Assembly (NCBI RefSeq): GCF_042651465.1
Contig: NZ_JBHSCZ010000002.1
Coordinates: 558,001 to 622,000, forward strand
DNA length: 64,000 nt
Direction of reading: 5' to 3'
From: Ferruginibacter yonginensis
Lineage (GTDB): Bacteria; Bacteroidota; Bacteroidia; Chitinophagales; Chitinophagaceae
The notes under the pieces were generated by a model. That model worked only from the letters and a program-made list of their open reading frames with translations. It had not been told where the DNA came from and made no database searches. This document shows, piece by piece, positions 1 to 9,600 of the stretch (position 1 is its first letter; every line of letters begins with the position of its first letter). The translations under genes were made by a program, and so were the position numbers.

Positions 1-288
1 GGTGGTATAAGCGCTACTGGGACTTTTTTATGTCATAAACGATAACTAAAAAAGAAAAGTAAGTAAAACATAACTGTTGCATTTATTATACCCAACAAAT
101 TGCACCAAAATGTGCAGATTGTATAAAGGCACTAAAAAACATTTTTTATCGGTTGTTGTACACACCTACCGAAACATTACGGCAACAACTTATGAATGTT
201 GGTGTTTTTTACCCCCAACGCTTTCTTAATATTAACGAAATGTCAATCACCTCAAACCAAGGCGAAAATTTTCATGGGCTTACAAATG
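1..288. other. Left-edge spacer with possible gene tail
   Basis: No convincing gene is seen. Frame 3 stays open from the edge to a TAA at 36-38 and reads WYKRYWDFFMS, an aromatic-rich end that could be the last residues of a plus-strand gene entering from the left. Frame 1 also stays open to a TAA at 43-45, so the choice is uncertain. The remainder up to the lipoprotein stop at 289 is AT-rich and without recognised signals. Confidence 0.3.
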
Positions 289-726
289 CTATTTCAACGG
301 TTGCAATGCTTTAGCACTACCATTTTTACCAATAAAAGTAGCAAGGTCACCTACAGTTATGAGGTTGTTGTAATTATTGGCAACTGTTGTTAATGGTATT
401 TGGTAACGCTCTGCTACTAGCACTTGTAATGCAGATTTTAAAAGTGGACTTTGTGCAAAACTACTAAGCTTCGTGTTTTCATTAAAGTTCGATAAAAAAT
501 TATTGTTCTGCGTAACACCACTAAATGCAGTGCTGCCAGTAACCGTTTTTAAAACGGAATTAATAATTTTTGAAAGCACAATTGCTCCAACAATAGTGCC
601 TACGGTTTTAATAACTGTGCCACCAATACCTGTAACATCTTTATTGGTATTTTTAGTACTGCTGCAGCTTAAAAATGTTATACTACCAATTGATAACATC
701 ATAATGATTGTGTAAATTTTTTTCAT
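289..726 (-). CDS. Small putative lipoprotein, hypothetical
   Basis: A 145-residue protein if translation begins at the ATG at 726, which puts the MKKIYTI signal sequence at the N-terminus; an upstream start at 765 would add 13 residues in front of the signal and is less likely. The signal ends in a lipobox-like LSC with Cys21, followed by a Ser/Thr/Lys/Asn linker, so a lipidated envelope protein is inferred. A hydrophobic Gly/Val/Ile-rich stretch (about residues 35-60) follows, then an Asn-rich middle and a C-terminal part ending in DLATFIGKNGSAKALQPLK. I do not recognise the family. It stands alone and no function is proposed. Confidence 0.6.
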   Translation of the reverse strand: MKKIYTIIMMLSIGSITFLSCSSTKNTNKDVTGIGGTVIKTVGTIVGAIVLSKIINSVLKTVTGSTAFSGVTQNNNFLSNFNENTKLSSFAQSPLLKSALQVLVAERYQIPLTTVANNYNNLITVGDLATFIGKNGSAKALQPLK

Positions 727-1121
727 GGCATTTATTGGGTTTTGTTGATAAATATTTTCATACAATAGAATACAAAAACAAACAAAGGTTAAAAGTCATT
801 TTATCTTTTGGCAAAACATTCACATTGTTATATTTCAATAAATATTTTTACGGATACACAGTTCCATCAATAGAAATAGTAAAATACAGCCAAGGTAGTT
901 GGTAGGTATTGTTATAAAAGTTTATTAAATACTAACATACTTTACAGCCTACCTATATTAATGTTGTAACATTATTGTAATTAAAAACGCTTTGTAGTTA
1001 CTAGGTTGTTTGGCATTAAAGTTGTCCGGTTATAATGAAGTATCAAACTTGTTTTACCAACAACTAAATTGAGTACAATACGCAGCAATACTATCAATAA
1101 ATAAAAAATTAAAATATAAAA
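727..1121. other. Intergenic region, no gene seen
   Basis: This 395-base AT-rich divergent spacer lies between the minus-strand lipoprotein and the plus-strand DJ-1 family gene and must carry both promoters. I see no perfect TAnnTTTG box at a suitable distance from either start, no strong hairpin, and no open frame with coding character; the short frames here are composed of AT-rich chance codons. Confidence 0.5.
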
Positions 1122-1808
1122 ATGAACATTTTATTTGTATTAACCTCACATAGTGAGCTAGGCAACACGGGTAATAAAACAGGCTTTTGGGTGGAAGAAT
1201 TTGCAGCGCCCTATTATACAATGGTTGATGCCGGTGTTAACATCAGCATAGCTTCGCCAGCTGGTGGGCAGGCGCCAATTGACCCTAAAAGTGAAGCTGA
1301 AGATGCCCAAACTACGGCAACCAAACGCTTTTATGCTGATCATAAAGCGATGAATGCGGTAGCAAATACCATTAAACTTAGTGATGTAAAGGTGGATGAT
1401 TATGATGCAGTTTTTTACCCAGGTGGTCATGGTCCGTTGTGGGATTTAGCAACCGACAAAACATCCATCAAACTAATAGAGACTTTTTACAACACCCAAA
1501 AGCCAATTGCATTTGTATGCCATGCCCCAGCAGCACTCGTAAATGTAAAGGCTGAAAACGGACAACCATTGGTAAAAGGTAAAAAAGTTACAGGTTTTTC
1601 AAATACCGAAGAAGCTGCTGTTGGCTTAACTGAAATTGTACCATTTTTGTTGGAAGATGAATTTGTTAAGTTAGGTGGGCATTACAGTAAAGGGGCAAAT
1701 TGGGGAAGTTATACCCAACAAGATGGTTTGTTGATAACGGGCCAAAACCCAGCATCATCTGAAGCCGTTGCTACTTTACTATTAAAAGTATTAGAAGGTA
1801 AAAAATAA
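1122..1808 (+). CDS. DJ-1/PfpI family protein (type 1 glutamine amidotransferase-like, Hsp31-type)
   Basis: The 228-residue product has the class I glutamine amidotransferase fold of the DJ-1/PfpI/Hsp31 superfamily. The nucleophile elbow reads FVCHAPAAL with Cys133 followed by His, and the N-terminal SxxxG..GFWVEEFAAPY segment supplies the conserved Glu region typical of the Hsp31 branch. Family members act as glutathione-independent glyoxalases/deglycases or stress chaperones; which activity applies here cannot be read from sequence. Length matches the short Hsp31-like group. ATG at 1122 is the only sensible start. The gene is monocistronic, with an intrinsic terminator about 50 bases downstream. 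Confidence 0.87.
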   Translation: MNILFVLTSHSELGNTGNKTGFWVEEFAAPYYTMVDAGVNISIASPAGGQAPIDPKSEAEDAQTTATKRFYADHKAMNAVANTIKLSDVKVDDYDAVFYPGGHGPLWDLATDKTSIKLIETFYNTQKPIAFVCHAPAALVNVKAENGQPLVKGKKVTGFSNTEEAAVGLTEIVPFLLEDEFVKLGGHYSKGANWGSYTQQDGLLITGQNPASSEAVATLLLKVLEGKK

Positions 1809-1858
1809 AAGTGGTTGTTATAAACAACAATGCTTTCATATTAGAATTTTATAAAGGG

Positions 1859-1890
1859 GCTACAACTTTTAATAAAGGTTGTAGTTTTTT
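1859..1890 (+). terminator. Intrinsic terminator after the DJ-1 family gene
   Basis: CTACAACTTT pairs with AAAGGTTGTAG (one bulged G) around a short AT loop and is followed by six T residues. It sits about 50 bases after the DJ-1 family stop codon. Confidence 0.75.
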
Positions 1891-2248
1891 ATTAAATACA
1901 CTTGGGTAAAATTGTTATAAATGTTAGTTATTGATGGAGTAGTTAGTTTAGCAGAACGCTATGTATCACTCCGTAGATATTAATCTGTTTGAAAAGTAAA
2001 TTTAAAATCATTAGAAATAGCTATACACCATAAAAATTAACCATCACAAGTACATATTATTATAGCATTTTACACTGTTTATTAGATTACCAATAGCTAT
2101 CCAACTTAGCTATTAAAGCTATCCAAAAGTTCACTTACTCCGTACCAACAGCTTTACAACAGTTATGGTACAGCTATATAACAGTTAGTGAATAGCTTGA
2201 AAGCAATAGTATAAATTATATGGGGTAAGTATAACTACACATTATCCC
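1891..2248. other. Intergenic region with clustered AGCTAT motifs
   Basis: Together with the terminator this makes a 440-base spacer between convergent genes. No gene is seen. AGCTAT occurs five times between 2018 and 2177, three of them within the extended form TAGCTAT, and the 8-mer AGCTATCC appears twice. GTACCA (2142-2147) and TGGTAC (2166-2171) form an inverted pair flanking a short segment. The spacing is irregular, so this is not an array of regular direct repeats. Confidence 0.4.
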
Positions 2249-2713
2249 TTACAACAACTTCTCAAAAAATACCGCATTGGCTTCTGGGTTAAAATAGTAG
2301 GGTGGTATTTCGTAAAAGCCATTTTTTTTGTACAATCCTATAGCAGGCGTCATGGTGGCCAAAGTATCTAATCTTATTTTGGTGAAACCTATAGTTGTAG
2401 CTAAGGCGATCGCTTCTTGTAACAATAACTGCCCTAAACCCTTGCCGTGGTAGGCAGGTTGAATATACATACGTTTTAGTTCAGCAATGCCCGGCTCTTT
2501 GGTACGTACGCCAACACAACCAATGTACTGTATATCATCTTTCAATAAAAAAATACCTCCATTGGGTTCGCCGTACATAATGGGTAATTGGGCAAGCTCA
2601 TCATCAAATTGCTGAAAACATAAATCAATACCCAACCATTGTGCATACTCTTTAAACAAAGCTCCTGCAGCTGTGTAATGCGCTGCGGTTAACGACTTAA
2701 TTATTTGTGGCAT
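2249..2713 (-). CDS. GNAT family N-acetyltransferase
   Basis: The 154-residue protein has the GNAT acetyl-CoA-binding layout: a beta4 strand YIGCVGVRTKEPGIAELKRMY, then the pyrophosphate-binding loop QPAYHGKGLGQLLLQEA (Q/RxxGxG/A type, around residues 90-100), then the C-terminal LYKKNGFYEIPPYY block with the usual Tyr/Phe. Substrate is unknown. Its ATG at 2713 lies inside the last codons of the upstream transporter gene, giving a 17-base overlap and suggesting translational coupling. The pairing with a drug/metabolite exporter would fit an acetylation-plus-export detoxification role, but that is inference. Confidence 0.88.
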   Translation of the reverse strand: MPQIIKSLTAAHYTAAGALFKEYAQWLGIDLCFQQFDDELAQLPIMYGEPNGGIFLLKDDIQYIGCVGVRTKEPGIAELKRMYIQPAYHGKGLGQLLLQEAIALATTIGFTKIRLDTLATMTPAIGLYKKNGFYEIPPYYFNPEANAVFFEKLL

Positions 2714-3599
2714 GTTTGGTGGTTTTATTGGCTAAATACACTCCTGCAAAAATAAAAGCGCCAGCTAATAATTTATAGGCAGATAATGTTTCACCTAAAA
2801 AGGTGATGGCTATTGCAGCTGCAAATACAGGTTGTGAGTAAATATAGGTGCCTGCTACTGATGCCCCCAATGTTTTAATGCCGTAAATATTAAATAGGTA
2901 TGCACAAAAAGTACCTGTAATGGTGATCATACCCAAAGCACTCCACTCTTTAATGCCGTAAGTGTGCCATTGTATTTGGTTAAACTCAGTAAAACAAAAA
3001 GGGAGTATTAAAAAAAAGCCAATGGTAAATACATTGCGTAACACAGCTACGGGGTTATAAATTTGCATTAATGGCTTTACCAACACAAAGTAAAATGTGT
3101 ATGATATTGCATTGAGTATTACAAAAATATCGCCCAACAAAACATCACTACCGTTGCCAGATTTTTCTTTTGCTAATACCAATATCAACGAACCTCCAAT
3201 ACCCAGTGCTAACCCGATTATTTTATTATTAGAAAGTCTTTCTCTTAATAACCATGCAGCAATAAACGTTATTAAAATAGGTGTAATTAATAATAATAAG
3301 GAGGCATGTATGGAGTAGGTAAGTGATAATCCTTTAATAAAAAACAGTTGGTTAATGGCTACGCCTGTAATGGCACAAAATAAAAATTGTTTCCAATCTT
3401 TTGCAGCAATTCGTTTTTTATTTTTATTGAAAAAATAAAGCCCCCACAATAAAATACCTGTTACACCTACCCTAATTAAATTCAACCCAAATGCTTTTAA
3501 ATAACCGCCATTAATTAAATATTTTACAGTAGTAAAATTGATGGCGAAAAATAAATTGGTGGCAAATAAGGCAATATGTGCTTTTACAGCAGGTTTCAA
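2697..3599 (-). CDS. EamA/DMT-superfamily transporter
   Basis: A 300-residue integral membrane protein with about ten hydrophobic segments and two EamA repeats, as in the 10-TMS drug/metabolite transporter family. The first repeat starts at HIALFATNLFFAINFTTVKYL and the second at GDIFVILNAISYTFYFVLVKPL; Glu residues in the LRERLS and FLGETLS turns are typical of the family. The start is a TTG at 3599, because no ATG lies in frame nearby. A TAnnTTTG box lies just upstream on the minus strand. Exported substrate cannot be predicted. It is co-transcribed with the overlapping acetyltransferase. Confidence 0.88.
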   Translation of the reverse strand: MKPAVKAHIALFATNLFFAINFTTVKYLINGGYLKAFGLNLIRVGVTGILLWGLYFFNKNKKRIAAKDWKQFLFCAITGVAINQLFFIKGLSLTYSIHASLLLLITPILITFIAAWLLRERLSNNKIIGLALGIGGSLILVLAKEKSGNGSDVLLGDIFVILNAISYTFYFVLVKPLMQIYNPVAVLRNVFTIGFFLILPFCFTEFNQIQWHTYGIKEWSALGMITITGTFCAYLFNIYGIKTLGASVAGTYIYSQPVFAAAIAITFLGETLSAYKLLAGAFIFAGVYLANKTTKHATNN

Positions 3600-3618
3600 A
3601 TGTGCATGTTTTAGGCAG

Positions 3619-3626
3619 CAAAATTA
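3619..3626 (-). promoter_or_regulatory. Candidate -7 box of the EamA-GNAT operon
   Basis: On the minus strand this reads TAATTTTG, a perfect match to the Bacteroidota -7 consensus TAnnTTTG, 20 bases upstream of the TTG start. No clear TTTG is seen at the -33 position, so the call rests on the -7 box only. Confidence 0.4.
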
Positions 3627-3713
3627 TACAATCAATAGCAGATATATGATGCATAGGTTACCTAAAAACGTAAATCTTAGCCCATACCGTTAGTTATTGA
3701 TGCATTTTGCAAT

Positions 3714-3721
3714 TACCTTTG
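3714..3721 (+). promoter_or_regulatory. Candidate -7 promoter box of lysS
   Basis: TACCTTTG matches TAnnTTTG exactly and ends 19 bases before the lysS ATG, implying a short leader of roughly a dozen bases. A weak TTAG lies 20 bases upstream in the -33 position. Confidence 0.55.
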
Positions 3722-3740
3722 CACCGCAATAAAATTAGTT

Positions 3741-5264
3741 ATGAGCGTACAACATTTATCAGAGCAAGAAGTTATTCGTAGAGAGAAACTAGCAGAGTTA
3801 AACAAACTAGGTATTGATGCGTACCCAGCGGCATTATACCCTGTTAATACCACAGCGGCCTATATTAAAGAACATTATAAAGGTGAAGAAAATAAAGATG
3901 ATTTTGCCAATGTATGCGTTGCTGGCCGAATTATGAGTGTGAGAGATATGGGTAAAGCCAATTTTGCCGTATTGCAAGATGCTACAGGTAAAATACAATT
4001 TTATATTAGGCAAGATGATATTTGTACAACAGACGATAAAACCCTGTACCAACAAGTATGGAAAAAGTTGATTGATATCGGCGATTTTGTAGGCGTTAAA
4101 GGTTTTGTGTTTACAACTAAAACTGGCGAAACATCTATCCATATTACGGAGTTTACGTTGTTGAGTAAGGCATTACGTCCTTTACCAATCGTAAAAGAAA
4201 AAGATGGTGAAACATATGATGAAGTAACCGACCCTGAGTTTCGTTACCGCCAACGCTATGCTGATTTAATTGTGAACCCCGGCGTTAAAGAAGTGTTTAC
4301 CAAGCGTACTAAAATGGTAAATGCTATCAGAAATTTCTTAAATGAAAGAGGTGCATTAGAAGTTGATACACCGGTGTTACAAAGTATACCGGGTGGTGCT
4401 GCGGCTCGTCCGTTTACTACACACCACAATGCACTTGATGTGCCTATGTACATGCGTATTGCAAACGAATTGTATTTAAAAAGATTGATTGTGGGTGGGT
4501 TTGAATGGGTATATGAGTTTAGCCGCAATTTTAGAAACGAGGGGATGGACCGTACCCATAACCCAGAGTTTACGGTACTTGAATTTTACACCGCTTATAA
4601 AGATTATGAGTGGATGATGGATACTACGGAGCAATTATTAGAAACCACCGCCATTGCTACCAACGGCGTTGCTACTGTAACCATTGGCGATAAAGAAATT
4701 AGTTTTAAAGCGCCTTACAAACGTATTACCATGTACGATGCTATTAAGGAACATACTGGTTTTGATATTAGCACAATGGATGAAGCAGGTATTAGAGATG
4801 TTTGTAAACAACTCAATATACATGCAGATGCTAAATGGGGTAAAGGAAAATTGATTGATGAAATTTTCGGTACTAAGTGTGAGCACCATTACATTCAACC
4901 AACGTTCATTACTGATTACCCTGTTGAAATGAGTCCGCTTACAAAAAAGCACCGCAGCAAACCAGGCTTAGTAGAGCGTTTTGAATTGATGATTAACGGT
5001 AAAGAAGTTGCCAATGCTTACAGTGAGTTAAACGACCCTATTGAGCAAAGAGAACGCTTTGAAGAACAAGTACGTTTAATGGAACGTGGCGATGATGAAG
5101 CCATGTTTATTGACCACGATTTTTTAAGAGCGTTGGAATATGGTATGCCACCAACCAGTGGTATTGGTTTCGGTATTGATCGTTTGTGTATGTTGCTAAC
5201 CGGACAAGTATCTATACAAGATGTGTTGTTTTTCCCGATGATGCGACCAGAAAAAATAGATTAA
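3741..5264 (+). CDS. lysS: Lysyl-tRNA synthetase, class II
   Basis: The 507-residue product charges tRNA-Lys with lysine in the cytoplasm. It shows an N-terminal OB-fold anticodon-binding domain (about residues 55-150, VAGRIMSVRDMGKANFAVLQD) and a class II catalytic core: motif 2 FRNEGMDRTHNPEFT near residue 265 and motif 3 GIGFGIDRLCMLL near the C-terminus, ending PMMRPEK as in other bacterial LysRS. Length is normal for the family. The ATG at 3741 follows a good -7 box. The gene is monocistronic and shares a bidirectional terminator with the next, convergent gene. Confidence 0.97.
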   Translation: MSVQHLSEQEVIRREKLAELNKLGIDAYPAALYPVNTTAAYIKEHYKGEENKDDFANVCVAGRIMSVRDMGKANFAVLQDATGKIQFYIRQDDICTTDDKTLYQQVWKKLIDIGDFVGVKGFVFTTKTGETSIHITEFTLLSKALRPLPIVKEKDGETYDEVTDPEFRYRQRYADLIVNPGVKEVFTKRTKMVNAIRNFLNERGALEVDTPVLQSIPGGAAARPFTTHHNALDVPMYMRIANELYLKRLIVGGFEWVYEFSRNFRNEGMDRTHNPEFTVLEFYTAYKDYEWMMDTTEQLLETTAIATNGVATVTIGDKEISFKAPYKRITMYDAIKEHTGFDISTMDEAGIRDVCKQLNIHADAKWGKGKLIDEIFGTKCEHHYIQPTFITDYPVEMSPLTKKHRSKPGLVERFELMINGKEVANAYSELNDPIEQRERFEEQVRLMERGDDEAMFIDHDFLRALEYGMPPTSGIGFGIDRLCMLLTGQVSIQDVLFFPMMRPEKID

Positions 5265-5274
5265 TGAAAATACT

Positions 5275-5303
5275 AAAAGCGTTACACTCAGTAACGCTTT
5301 TTT
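5275..5303. terminator. Bidirectional terminator between lysS and the convergent gene
   Basis: AAAGCGTTAC and GTAACGCTTT form a perfect 10-bp stem around ACTCA. A-tract on the left and T-tract on the right give U-runs for transcripts from either side. Confidence 0.85.
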
Positions 5304-6468
5304 ATTTGTTGAAATTATTGGGTGGTTGATAATCTAAAGGGAGTAGTCTACTAATTTTTTCGGTGGTTGACCAATACCCTTCTGTAAAAAAGTTGGTTGC
5401 ATTGTAAAAAGCACCGTTTTGGTATATCTCAATAATTTCAGGCGTGAGTAAAGTGCAGTAACTTATTTTTTTAGGAGCATTAGTTGGGCTGTATTGCACA
5501 CATAAATAATGATCAAAATAAATGGCAGCAATAGTACTATCAATAGCATAAGCAAAACTATCAGTTGGTAAAGGTTTACCGTTGCTTATAAAAAATTCAT
5601 CGCTTTGCTTGAGTACATCATTATAATATGTTGAAGAGTCGTTTTTATTAAAATTAAAATCGTTGTTACCTAAATTAATACTTTGTCTAACAATTTTTTT
5701 CACCCTTTGTTTCTCTTCATTTTTTACCTTTTTAGCCGCCTGCACACTAAAATTATGCTGCGTTAATTGGTTGGTATATATGCTACGCATAAAATGCATT
5801 ACACTGCCATTATAACAATCGCTCCTATTTTCTATCCACTGTTGTTGTTTCCTTTTACCGCCTTTTAAATTTTTAAACACTGGGTAACCCGAAAAGAAAA
5901 TCGTTTTTTCTTTAGCATTGTAAGTAAAGTCTTCTAGGCTATAATTTATTTCATAACCCAATGAACGGTTTTCAATAATGATCGGTTCATAGGCTACTGT
6001 TCTTAAAATCCCATTTTTTTTATCGTAATAAAATCGCAACACTTTGGTATTACGAATACTACAATTTGCTGCTTCTGGAGTAGTGCCCACAAATAAATCA
6101 AAAAATAACTTACCCCATTTTTGATAGCCATTTTTTTCAAGCGATTGTACTATTACGGGGTCTAACTCTTTTGGCTGTTGCTCAAGTACAATATCAAATA
6201 CAGTAGCGCTGCTATTTACAGCCACTACAAAAGTTTTATAGCCCAGCGCATTAATAATTAATTCGCCTTTTTGAATGGGAATGTTGGATAATGTGAATTG
6301 TCCATTCACATTTGTAACCGTTGTAAATGAAGTATTGCTAATAAAAACTGATGCGCCAACAATGGGCTCGTTAGCATTATTTTTAATTTTACCATTAATA
6401 TTAAGTTGCGCTGTTGCTTGCATCCCTAATAGAAGTAGTAATATGATCAATTGAATATTCTTATTCAT
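5302..6468 (-). CDS. Exported CarboxypepD_reg-like domain protein of unknown function
   Basis: A 388-residue protein with a cleavable signal peptide (about residues 1-20, ending MQATAQ) and one carboxypeptidase-regulatory-like beta-sandwich (about 22-105: LNINGKIKNNANEPIVGASV). Such domains begin many Bacteroidota TonB-dependent receptors, but here no plug or barrel follows. The remaining 280 residues form a soluble-looking, Lys/Arg/Tyr-rich domain that I do not recognise by name; it includes a conserved-looking WGKLFFDLFVGTTPEAANC segment. It probably acts in the periplasm or at the outer membrane. It is divergent from the S8 protease gene and convergent with lysS. Confidence 0.7.
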   Translation of the reverse strand: MNKNIQLIILLLLLGMQATAQLNINGKIKNNANEPIVGASVFISNTSFTTVTNVNGQFTLSNIPIQKGELIINALGYKTFVVAVNSSATVFDIVLEQQPKELDPVIVQSLEKNGYQKWGKLFFDLFVGTTPEAANCSIRNTKVLRFYYDKKNGILRTVAYEPIIIENRSLGYEINYSLEDFTYNAKEKTIFFSGYPVFKNLKGGKRKQQQWIENRSDCYNGSVMHFMRSIYTNQLTQHNFSVQAAKKVKNEEKQRVKKIVRQSINLGNNDFNFNKNDSSTYYNDVLKQSDEFFISNGKPLPTDSFAYAIDSTIAAIYFDHYLCVQYSPTNAPKKISYCTLLTPEIIEIYQNGAFYNATNFFTEGYWSTTEKISRLLPLDYQPPNNFNK

Positions 6469-6618
6469 GTTAAATAATTATTCTATTTTTATAGTAAATT
6501 CAGTTTGCAATATCCCTCATATGAGTGAGTCGTACATAACGAACCTTCACTAATTTAGATTTACCAAACTTCCATCTTCCTGTCAATACCGTCTTTTTAA
6601 TACTTCAATTTATAAAAG

Positions 6619-9600
6619 ATGAAACAACTTTATGCAAATAGCAATAAAATTTTATTGCATGCAACCATTCTATTGGTTACAGTTTTAGTAGCAGCTATTT
6701 CTATTTTTGGTGTACCTCAGCCTATTGGCAAAAAGTTTAAGTTAGGAGGTTCAGGTTCACCCTTATTGAAAGATAATTTTACAAGCAATGACGATGATAA
6801 AGTTATTTATTTAAATGCTATACAACTGAATACTGCCTTACCATCTGTACAAACGCTACGTAGCCCAATAACTTCATTTGTAGGTAAAAGAATGCATTTG
6901 GTAAAGTTTGCAACAGTTATACAACCAGCATACCTTCAGCTTTTAAAAGATGCCGATGCTGATGTGATTGATTATATACCAAACTATACTTACCTCATAT
7001 ATGCAAACAGTGCCAGTATTCAACAAATTCAACAAGCGGCAAAAAATAAAGCAAATGCCATTGATTGGGAGGGTGCCTATTTACCAGCTTATAAAATTGC
7101 TCCCGATGTATTTGGTAAAGATGCTAAAGGTGCTGTAGATTATAGCCATATTGTACACAATGCGTTTCAAATACAATTGTATGCAGATGATGCTACAAAC
7201 TACGAAACCGTTGAGGTACTTAAAAAGTTAAGTAACGGACAAATTATAAATGTACAACGGGTGCACCATTATGTAAATATTGATGTTAAACTTGATGCTG
7301 CATTTGTTGAAGCCATTGCAAACAGGCCCGATGTAATTTCAATACATCCTTACTTAGTACCCAAAAAGCAAGATGAAAGTCAGGCTGTAATCATGACCGG
7401 ACAAATTACCGGAGTGGCACCATCCCCTTCTAACTACTTAGATTATTTAGTAGGAAAAGGATTTTCACAAGCCCAATTTGATGCGTCAGGTTTTGTAGTT
7501 AATGTAACAGATGATGGTTTAGATAGTGGAAGTGTAGCTAACGTACCTGGTGTAACATCGCACTTTGGTTTGTATAAAAATGGCGATAAAGCACAAACAA
7601 CAAGGGTGGCTTTTGTACATAAACAAGGTACGGCTACTGATGCTGATACCCGTGGTTGCGATGGACATGGTAACCTTAATGCTCATATAATTGGTGGGTA
7701 CATTCCCAACGCATTGATTGGAAATGCCAACCATGCTGATGTAAATGGGTTTCGATATGGATTAGGTATTGCTCCCTTTGTTAAAGTGGGCAATAGCACC
7801 ATTTTTAATGTTGGGGGAACTTACAATAACCCTGTTTTTTCAAAAATTGAATCTGAATCTTACAGAGATGCTGGTCGTATTAGTAGCAATAGTTGGGGCG
7901 CAAATGTTGCAGGTGCCTATACTACAGATGCGCAAGCATATGATTTTTTAGTGAGAGATGCTCAACCAACTGGTGCAGCAGTGGCTGCTGCTGGTAACCA
8001 AGAAATGGTAATATTATTTAGTGCCGGTAATGCTGGTAGTGGCGTTGGAACTATTGGCTCACCCGGTACAGGTAAAAATGTAATTACAGTAGGCGCTAGC
8101 GAAGGGGTAAGGGCTTTTGGTGGTGCTGATGGTTGTGCTATTGCCGATGTTGGTGCTAATAATGCTTTTGATATCATTTCATTTTCAAGTAGAGGTCCTT
8201 GTACTGATGGTCGTAAAAAGCCCGATATAGTAGCCCCAGGCACACATATTACGGGTGGTGTTTACCAAAGTAATGTGGCTACAGTCACTACAGGTAACGG
8301 CTCCGCTGCTGCATGCTTTAATGGTAGCGGTGTATGCGGTGGTGTAGGTAGTAATTTTTTCCCTGGTGGAACGCAGCGTTGGTACACAGCCTCATCCGGT
8401 ACAAGCCATTCAACCCCTGCAGTGGCTGGGTTTGCAGCATTAATTCGTCAAGATTTTATTAATAATGCATATACACCACCTAGTCCGGCAATGACAAAAG
8501 CCATGATTTTAGCCAGTGCTGGATATATGAACGGTACTGGTGCAAATGATAATTTGTTTTCAAATAACCAAGGTATGGGTTTGGTGAACATGAATAATTA
8601 TTTCAACATTGTAAATAATCCTTTGATTATTAGAGATCAATTGGCGGCCGATGTATTTACTGCAAGTGGTCAGGTTCGTACTTTTACAGGGGTAATTGCT
8701 AATACAGGTTTACCGTTAAGAATTACCATGGCTTATACCGATGCGCCTGGCTCTACCGCCGGTAATAGTTACGTTAATAACCTTGATGTAGAAGTGATTG
8801 TAAACGGACAAACCTATTTAGGGAATGTTTTTACAGGCGCTAATTCAACACCCGGAGGCATTGCTGATGTTCGCAATAATGTAGAGAGTGTGTTTTTGCC
8901 TGCTGGTACCAGCGGCACCGTTGTTGTAAGGGTAAAAGCTACCAATATTGCAGGTGATGGTATACCCAATTTTGGTACTGCACTCGATCAAGATTTTAGC
9001 TTAGTTGTAAGCAACACCAACACCCAAGCGGTAGCTGCTGCACAGTCTGCAGGTCCTACCATAACAGCCGAATCATGTGGTACAGGTTTTATACCTGATC
9101 CTCAAGAGTTGATAACCGTATCCCTACCTATTACGAATGTAGGTACATTATCAACCAGTAATTTAGTGGCAACGTTACAATCATCTGCAGATATTGTTTT
9201 TCCAAGTGCACCACAATCTTATGGTGCATTGGCCCCTAACGCATCTGATACCAAAAACTTTTCATTTTACATAAACAATACAGTTGCTTGTGGTAATGTG
9301 GTATCTGTTACATGGCAATTAACAGATGGGGCTACTAATATGGGCACTATTACAAAAACATATAACGTTGGCGCTCCTGTAATAGTGGGTTCACAAAATT
9401 TTGATGCTGTTACTGCACCGGCTTTACCAGCAGGTTGGGTACAATCGCAATTATCAGGTACAGCCATTAATTGGGTTACAAGTACTACCACCCCCAACTC
9501 AGCACCCAATACTGCTTTTGTAAATGACCCTACAACGGTAAATAGTACAGCACTGATTAGCCCTGTATTTAATATCACCGGCAGTGGAGCGGTATTAAGT

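Noticed and set aside
1891..2248. Possible CRISPR-like repeats (AGCTAT copies)
   Set aside because: The units are six to eight bases long and irregularly spaced; there are no spacers of equal length and no cas genes.
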